This document shows positions 6,090 to 8,334 of a stretch of DNA of 8,334 nucleotides, piece by piece (within the stretch, counting starts at the first letter, position 1; each line of letters begins with the position of its first letter). The notes under the pieces were generated by a model. That model was not told the origin of the DNA, searched no databases, and saw nothing but the letters and a program-made list of their open reading frames with translations. Source of the stretch: Planctomycetota bacterium (GTDB taxonomy: Bacteria > Planctomycetota > J058 > JARGOJ01); NCBI GenBank assembly GCA_029210225.1, contig JARGOJ010000342.1, positions 1 to 8,334 on the forward strand. Reading direction: 5' to 3'. The translations under genes were made by a program, and so were the position numbers.

Positions 6090-7680
6090 ACATGCCTTTT
6101 TTGCAGTCGACGAATTGGCCTCCAGTGGCGCGGGCTAGTTGCTGCATAAATCGTATCGCCCGTCGTTCTCCTCTCCCTTTTCCAGGCTCTGCAGGGGCCC
6201 GAATGAGAACTGTGTGAATGCGGATTTTACGAGTTCGATTCCAGTGCTTGAGAGAATCGAGGATCTTCTTTGGGTTGGCGAAGCGCCCGGAGGTAGGCGC
6301 GCCGTCAGATAAGAAGTAAATGGTGTCCACCGGGGCTTTATAGTTCTTATCGAAGTTGTAAGTTCCCGAGAGGTCATAGGCGCGGTCGAGGGCATCGAAG
6401 ACATTGGTGCCCAGCCCAAGCTCTTCATTGAGAAGCTTGTCTTCCATATATTTCACGCCCCTAGGAGACGCTGCGATCATTTTGGGGGCGAGCAATTCCA
6501 CTCCGTAGTGATAGATCACCACATTGAATTGAGTCTCTTTAGGAAAGCCATACATTGTTCTGAGAGCCTGTTCTTTGGCCTCAGCGATTCGGGTCTCTCC
6601 AGGCACTGAGACACTCGCTGGGTCTTTCTTCTTTGACTTAGACCCTGTCGCAACGCGCTTATCCTCTTTTTTCTGAGGGCGCTCGAAATTACGTCGCATG
6701 GATTTTGAGTAATCAATGACAAACAAAACGCGCCCAGAGTCGACGCTGATACTGAAGAACTTGTTCTTAATCGGACGCTCGACGGTCGTGGTCTTGCCAG
6801 ACTTTGGACGTTTATATGTGCCTCCATCCAGGGCTGCTTTGTTGGCCTCATACCAAGTCTTCCAAAGGGCCGCATCGGCTTTGAAGTTTTGCCCTGTGAG
6901 CTTCTGGAGGGCCCTATCGACCTCGCTGAGGATTCGCCCGGTCTCCTGAGGCAAACGGCCGACAAGATCGCCGACTGCGGTGATTCCATCCAGTTTGACC
7001 AGGGCATCAATGGCAGCCACTTGGACCTGCCAGGATTTGTCCTTCAAGAGCTCCTTTATGTCATTGATAGAGGCTTTGAGACCAAGAATCGCGAGGCCAT
7101 CAACCGACATCGATCGGACGGCAGGGTGCTTGTCTTTGAGCGCTTTGACGAGGGGGTTGCGAGCGCGGTTCTTCTTGCTCTTTCCCAGGGCCAGGGCGAC
7201 CTCGCTGCGAACGCGCCAAGACTTGTGCTTGATGCCTCTTTTAATCATCCAATCAATCGCCGCCTTGGATTTTAAGCGGCCGAGGGCGCTGGCGGCGTGG
7301 CGTTCAATGCTCATGCGTGCGTTGATCAGGAGCGCCAGGCGCAGACTCTCGCCGCCATCTTCAGGTTCTGGCAAGCCTCCGCCTCCTCCGCGACGACCGG
7401 GGGGGTTACCTAGGCCGTGGGGGGCGTTGCCCGCTTTGACTGATTTTGCGTATTGTTTTCTGAGGACCCCGAGGTCTTTTGGTGGCTTCGCCAGGGCTTT
7501 GCAGAGGACCTCGGCGGCTTCTTTGGAATCGTTGCTAGAGCAGAGCTTCGCTCCCTGCTCGACGTCCTCTTCGGTGCTCGCTCGAAGCAGGCTCTTGGCT
7601 TTCTTCTCCCAGTCATCAGCAAAGCTTGGGGAGCTAAGCCCTAGAACAAAACAGAGACTCAATCCGAGTGTCCAACGCAT
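6082..7680 (-). CDS. Secreted HEAT-repeat and von Willebrand factor A (VWA) domain protein
   Basis: Started at the ATG at 7678-7680, this protein is 532 residues. Residues 1-21 are a signal peptide (MRW, hydrophobic core, SFA cleavage site before DDWEKK), so it is exported to the periplasm or cell surface. A helical N-terminal segment is followed by a Gly/Pro-rich linker (~84-109). HEAT-type helical repeats follow (~120-258), with units such as AASALGRL, WRVRSEVALALGK and HPAVRSMSVDGLA, and a basic linker. The VWA domain (~307-530) has an intact MIDAS metal site: DYSKS (Asp323, Ser325, Ser327), Thr425 in LGTNV, and Asp459 in FLSDGAPTSG. VWA-MIDAS domains bind protein ligands through a divalent cation, and HEAT repeats are protein-binding scaffolds, so the role is probably adhesion or assembly. 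A lysine-rich insert (~337-360) interrupts the VWA just after the first MIDAS motif. A GTG 21 bases upstream is rejected as start. This architecture is frequent in Planctomycetota; no partner is identifiable. Confidence 0.9.
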   Translation of the reverse strand: MRWTLGLSLCFVLGLSSPSFADDWEKKAKSLLRASTEEDVEQGAKLCSSNDSKEAAEVLCKALAKPPKDLGVLRKQYAKSVKAGNAPHGLGNPPGRRGGGGGLPEPEDGGESLRLALLINARMSIERHAASALGRLKSKAAIDWMIKRGIKHKSWRVRSEVALALGKSKKNRARNPLVKALKDKHPAVRSMSVDGLAILGLKASINDIKELLKDKSWQVQVAAIDALVKLDGITAVGDLVGRLPQETGRILSEVDRALQKLTGQNFKADAALWKTWYEANKAALDGGTYKRPKSGKTTTVERPIKNKFFSISVDSGRVLFVIDYSKSMRRNFERPQKKEDKRVATGSKSKKKDPASVSVPGETRIAEAKEQALRTMYGFPKETQFNVVIYHYGVELLAPKMIAASPRGVKYMEDKLLNEELGLGTNVFDALDRAYDLSGTYNFDKNYKAPVDTIYFLSDGAPTSGRFANPKKILDSLKHWNRTRKIRIHTVLIRAPAEPGKGRGERRAIRFMQQLARATGGQFVDCKKGMSK

Positions 7681-7689
7681 GATCAATTT

Positions 7690-7695
7690 TCCTTC
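7690..7695 (-). promoter_or_regulatory. Ribosome binding site that selects the ATG start at 7680
   Basis: GAAGGA is nine bases upstream of the ATG at 7678-7680 on the minus strand. It lies inside the frame opened by the GTG at 7701, which supports the downstream ATG, where the signal peptide begins. Confidence 0.6.
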
Positions 7696-7709
7696 GTCCA
7701 CAATTTACA

Positions 7710-7759
7710 ATCACTGACCAACCTACTATTTCTAACAAAGCGCAATCAAAGTCAGTGAT
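7710..7759. repeat. 9-bp perfect inverted repeat upstream of the HEAT-VWA gene
   Basis: ATCACTGAC (7710-7718) is repeated inverted as GTCAGTGAT (7751-7759), separated by 32 bases. The near arm ends 29 bases before the HEAT-VWA ATG and just upstream of its ribosome binding site. It could be two operator half-sites flanking a promoter, or a leader hairpin with a long loop. No inner pairing was found in the loop. A perfect 9-bp repeat within such a short gap is uncommon but not decisive. Confidence 0.4.
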
Positions 7760-7798
7760 CCTAAGAACGCGAAAATGGCCCACGGGTTGCGGACGGCC

Positions 7799-7839
7799 TT
7801 CTCTTTTATCTTGAAGGAGTCCTATGCTAGATAAGAGAA
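7799..7839 (-). terminator. Stem-loop just after the carboxypeptidase-like gene (possible terminator)
   Basis: Immediately downstream of the TGA at 7841-7843 (minus strand), TTCTCTTATCT (7839-7829) pairs with the arm at 7811-7799, giving 11 bp with a two-base bulge and a 17-base loop. The stem is A+T-rich and no U-run follows it, so it is not a standard intrinsic terminator. It may instead be an mRNA 3'-end stabilising hairpin. Position right after the stop supports a 3'-end role. Confidence 0.35.
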
Positions 7840-7840
7840 A

Positions 7841-8334
7841 TCAGTGGCTGGGACCGAAAAGCGAGGCGTTGATAAAGAGCCGCTGAAGTGAAGGATACAT
7901 GGCTCGGTAGTTGGGATCGTCAGCGAAAGCGATCACTTTTCCTCGCCCGATGTTGGTCTTCACAAGATAGGATTTCCCCGCGACCAACGCGAGGGTATTG
8001 GACCAACAGAAGCCGCTCTTGAGCAACTGGCTGCGGGCCGCGAAGCGCAAGACATTCCGTCCCGCTTCTGCTTTGAGAGGCTCAAAGAGGATATCACTGT
8101 TAAAGAAGGCGGGCAGGGCATCTTTATAAGAATAACTGAGCCAGTCGTCTTTGAAGATGTTTGTCCTGAGGAAAGCTCCAGGGACCTCACTTGGAGTGCT
8201 GCCTTTGTCTTTGTCCGAGCTCTTATGCAAGGCTCGCTTTGCCTTGAGTAGGCTAACCTCTTTCTTCATAGCCCAGAGAGCCGCTTGCTTGACGAGGATT
8301 AAGGTCCCGCCTTTCTTGACCCAAGCTTTGATCT
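7841..8334 (-). CDS. C-terminal part of an M14 carboxypeptidase-like protein (GATase-like tail), 5' end outside window
   Basis: The frame is open from the window edge to the TGA at 7841-7843, showing the last ~163 residues. The ATG at 8269 is probably internal, because the 21 codons before it (AWVKKGGTLILV) continue a recognisable fold. The pattern resembles the class-I-glutamine-amidotransferase-like domain found at the end of many bacterial M14-family zinc carboxypeptidases. There a helix-GGTLI strand is followed by a variable insert with an F-L-R-T segment, then a strand of the type GKSYLVKTNIGRGKVIAFADDPNYRA, and a final helix with L-F-I-N-A-x-L-F-G (LFINASLFG here). The metal-binding HxxE motif and signal peptide would lie outside the window, so the peptidase identity is inferred from this tail alone. 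A stem-loop follows the stop codon and the HEAT-VWA gene lies 160 bp downstream on the same strand. Co-transcription with that gene is possible but an inverted repeat separates them. Confidence 0.65.
   Translation of the reverse strand, partial: IKAWVKKGGTLILVKQAALWAMKKEVSLLKAKRALHKSSDKDKGSTPSEVPGAFLRTNIFKDDWLSYSYKDALPAFFNSDILFEPLKAEAGRNVLRFAARSQLLKSGFCWSNTLALVAGKSYLVKTNIGRGKVIAFADDPNYRAMYPSLQRLFINASLFGPSH

Noticed and set aside
7681..7701. GTG start at 7701 for the HEAT-VWA gene
   Set aside because: It would add seven residues ahead of a clean signal peptide and would place the GAAGGA ribosome binding site inside the coding region.
6980..7717. Open frame of 245 codons on the + strand
   Set aside because: It is entirely antisense to the HEAT-VWA coding sequence, with Arg/Ser/Pro-rich composition typical of a shadow frame.
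7771..7794. GGCC/GGCC hairpin followed by TTTT on the minus strand as an intrinsic terminator
   Set aside because: The stem is only about four base pairs with a loop of around fifteen bases, too weak to call.
1..8334. tRNA, rRNA, CRISPR array, insertion sequence or attachment site
   Set aside because: No direct-repeat array, transposase or integrase, cloverleaf or conserved rRNA segment was seen on reading both strands; short or divergent RNAs could be missed without a covariance-model search.

Overview
The window is a gene-dense stretch of bacterial chromosome, roughly half G+C by eye, with nine protein-coding genes and no recognisable rRNA, tRNA, CRISPR array, insertion sequence or phage structural gene. 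The gene content fits Planctomycetota or a similar large-genome, signalling-rich environmental bacterium. This is an inference from a secreted HEAT-repeat plus von Willebrand A protein, an FHA-type protein, a membrane-anchored array of zinc ribbons and a carboxypeptidase-like tail with a GATase-like domain. No marker gene allows a firm assignment.

Layout. At 1-440 (+) is the 3' end of an FHA-like signalling protein. It converges on a two-gene minus-strand pair: a macro domain (ADP-ribose binding) protein at 1271-1741, followed 12 bases later by a membrane protein with four zinc ribbons at 476-1258. Divergent from the macro gene, across 141 bp that hold a strong nested hairpin (1769-1821), is an unusual three-domain protein at 1883-3004 (+): a Nudix hydrolase, a HAD phosphatase, and a second HAD-like copy that has lost its catalytic aspartates. 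Its stop codon overlaps that of a convergent PhyH-family Fe(II)/2-oxoglutarate dioxygenase at 3001-3834 (-). Divergent from the dioxygenase are two + strand genes in an apparent operon: an HSL/BD-FAE-type alpha/beta hydrolase (3965-4732) and an unrecognised 442-residue protein (4761-6089) that also appears to carry a GxSxG elbow and a plausible Ser-Asp-His triad. That gene overlaps by 8 bp the convergent secreted HEAT-VWA protein (6082-7680, -). Upstream of that lies the 3' end of an M14-carboxypeptidase-like gene that runs off the window (7841-8334, -).

How the genes may work together. The best-motivated group is the divergent macro and Nudix-HAD-HAD genes, whose families handle ADP-ribose, nucleotide diphosphates and phosphate monoesters. 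They could form an ADP-ribose or nucleotide clean-up module, but this is inferred from family and position only. The dioxygenase and the two hydrolases could be a small-molecule modification cluster with unknown substrate. The remaining genes look like ordinary signalling and envelope functions.

Three minus-strand genes (macro, PhyH, HEAT-VWA) each have an inverted repeat ending 27-29 bases upstream of the start codon, just upstream of the ribosome binding site. The sequences differ, so this may be chance. No complete, convincing new defence or mobile system is visible.
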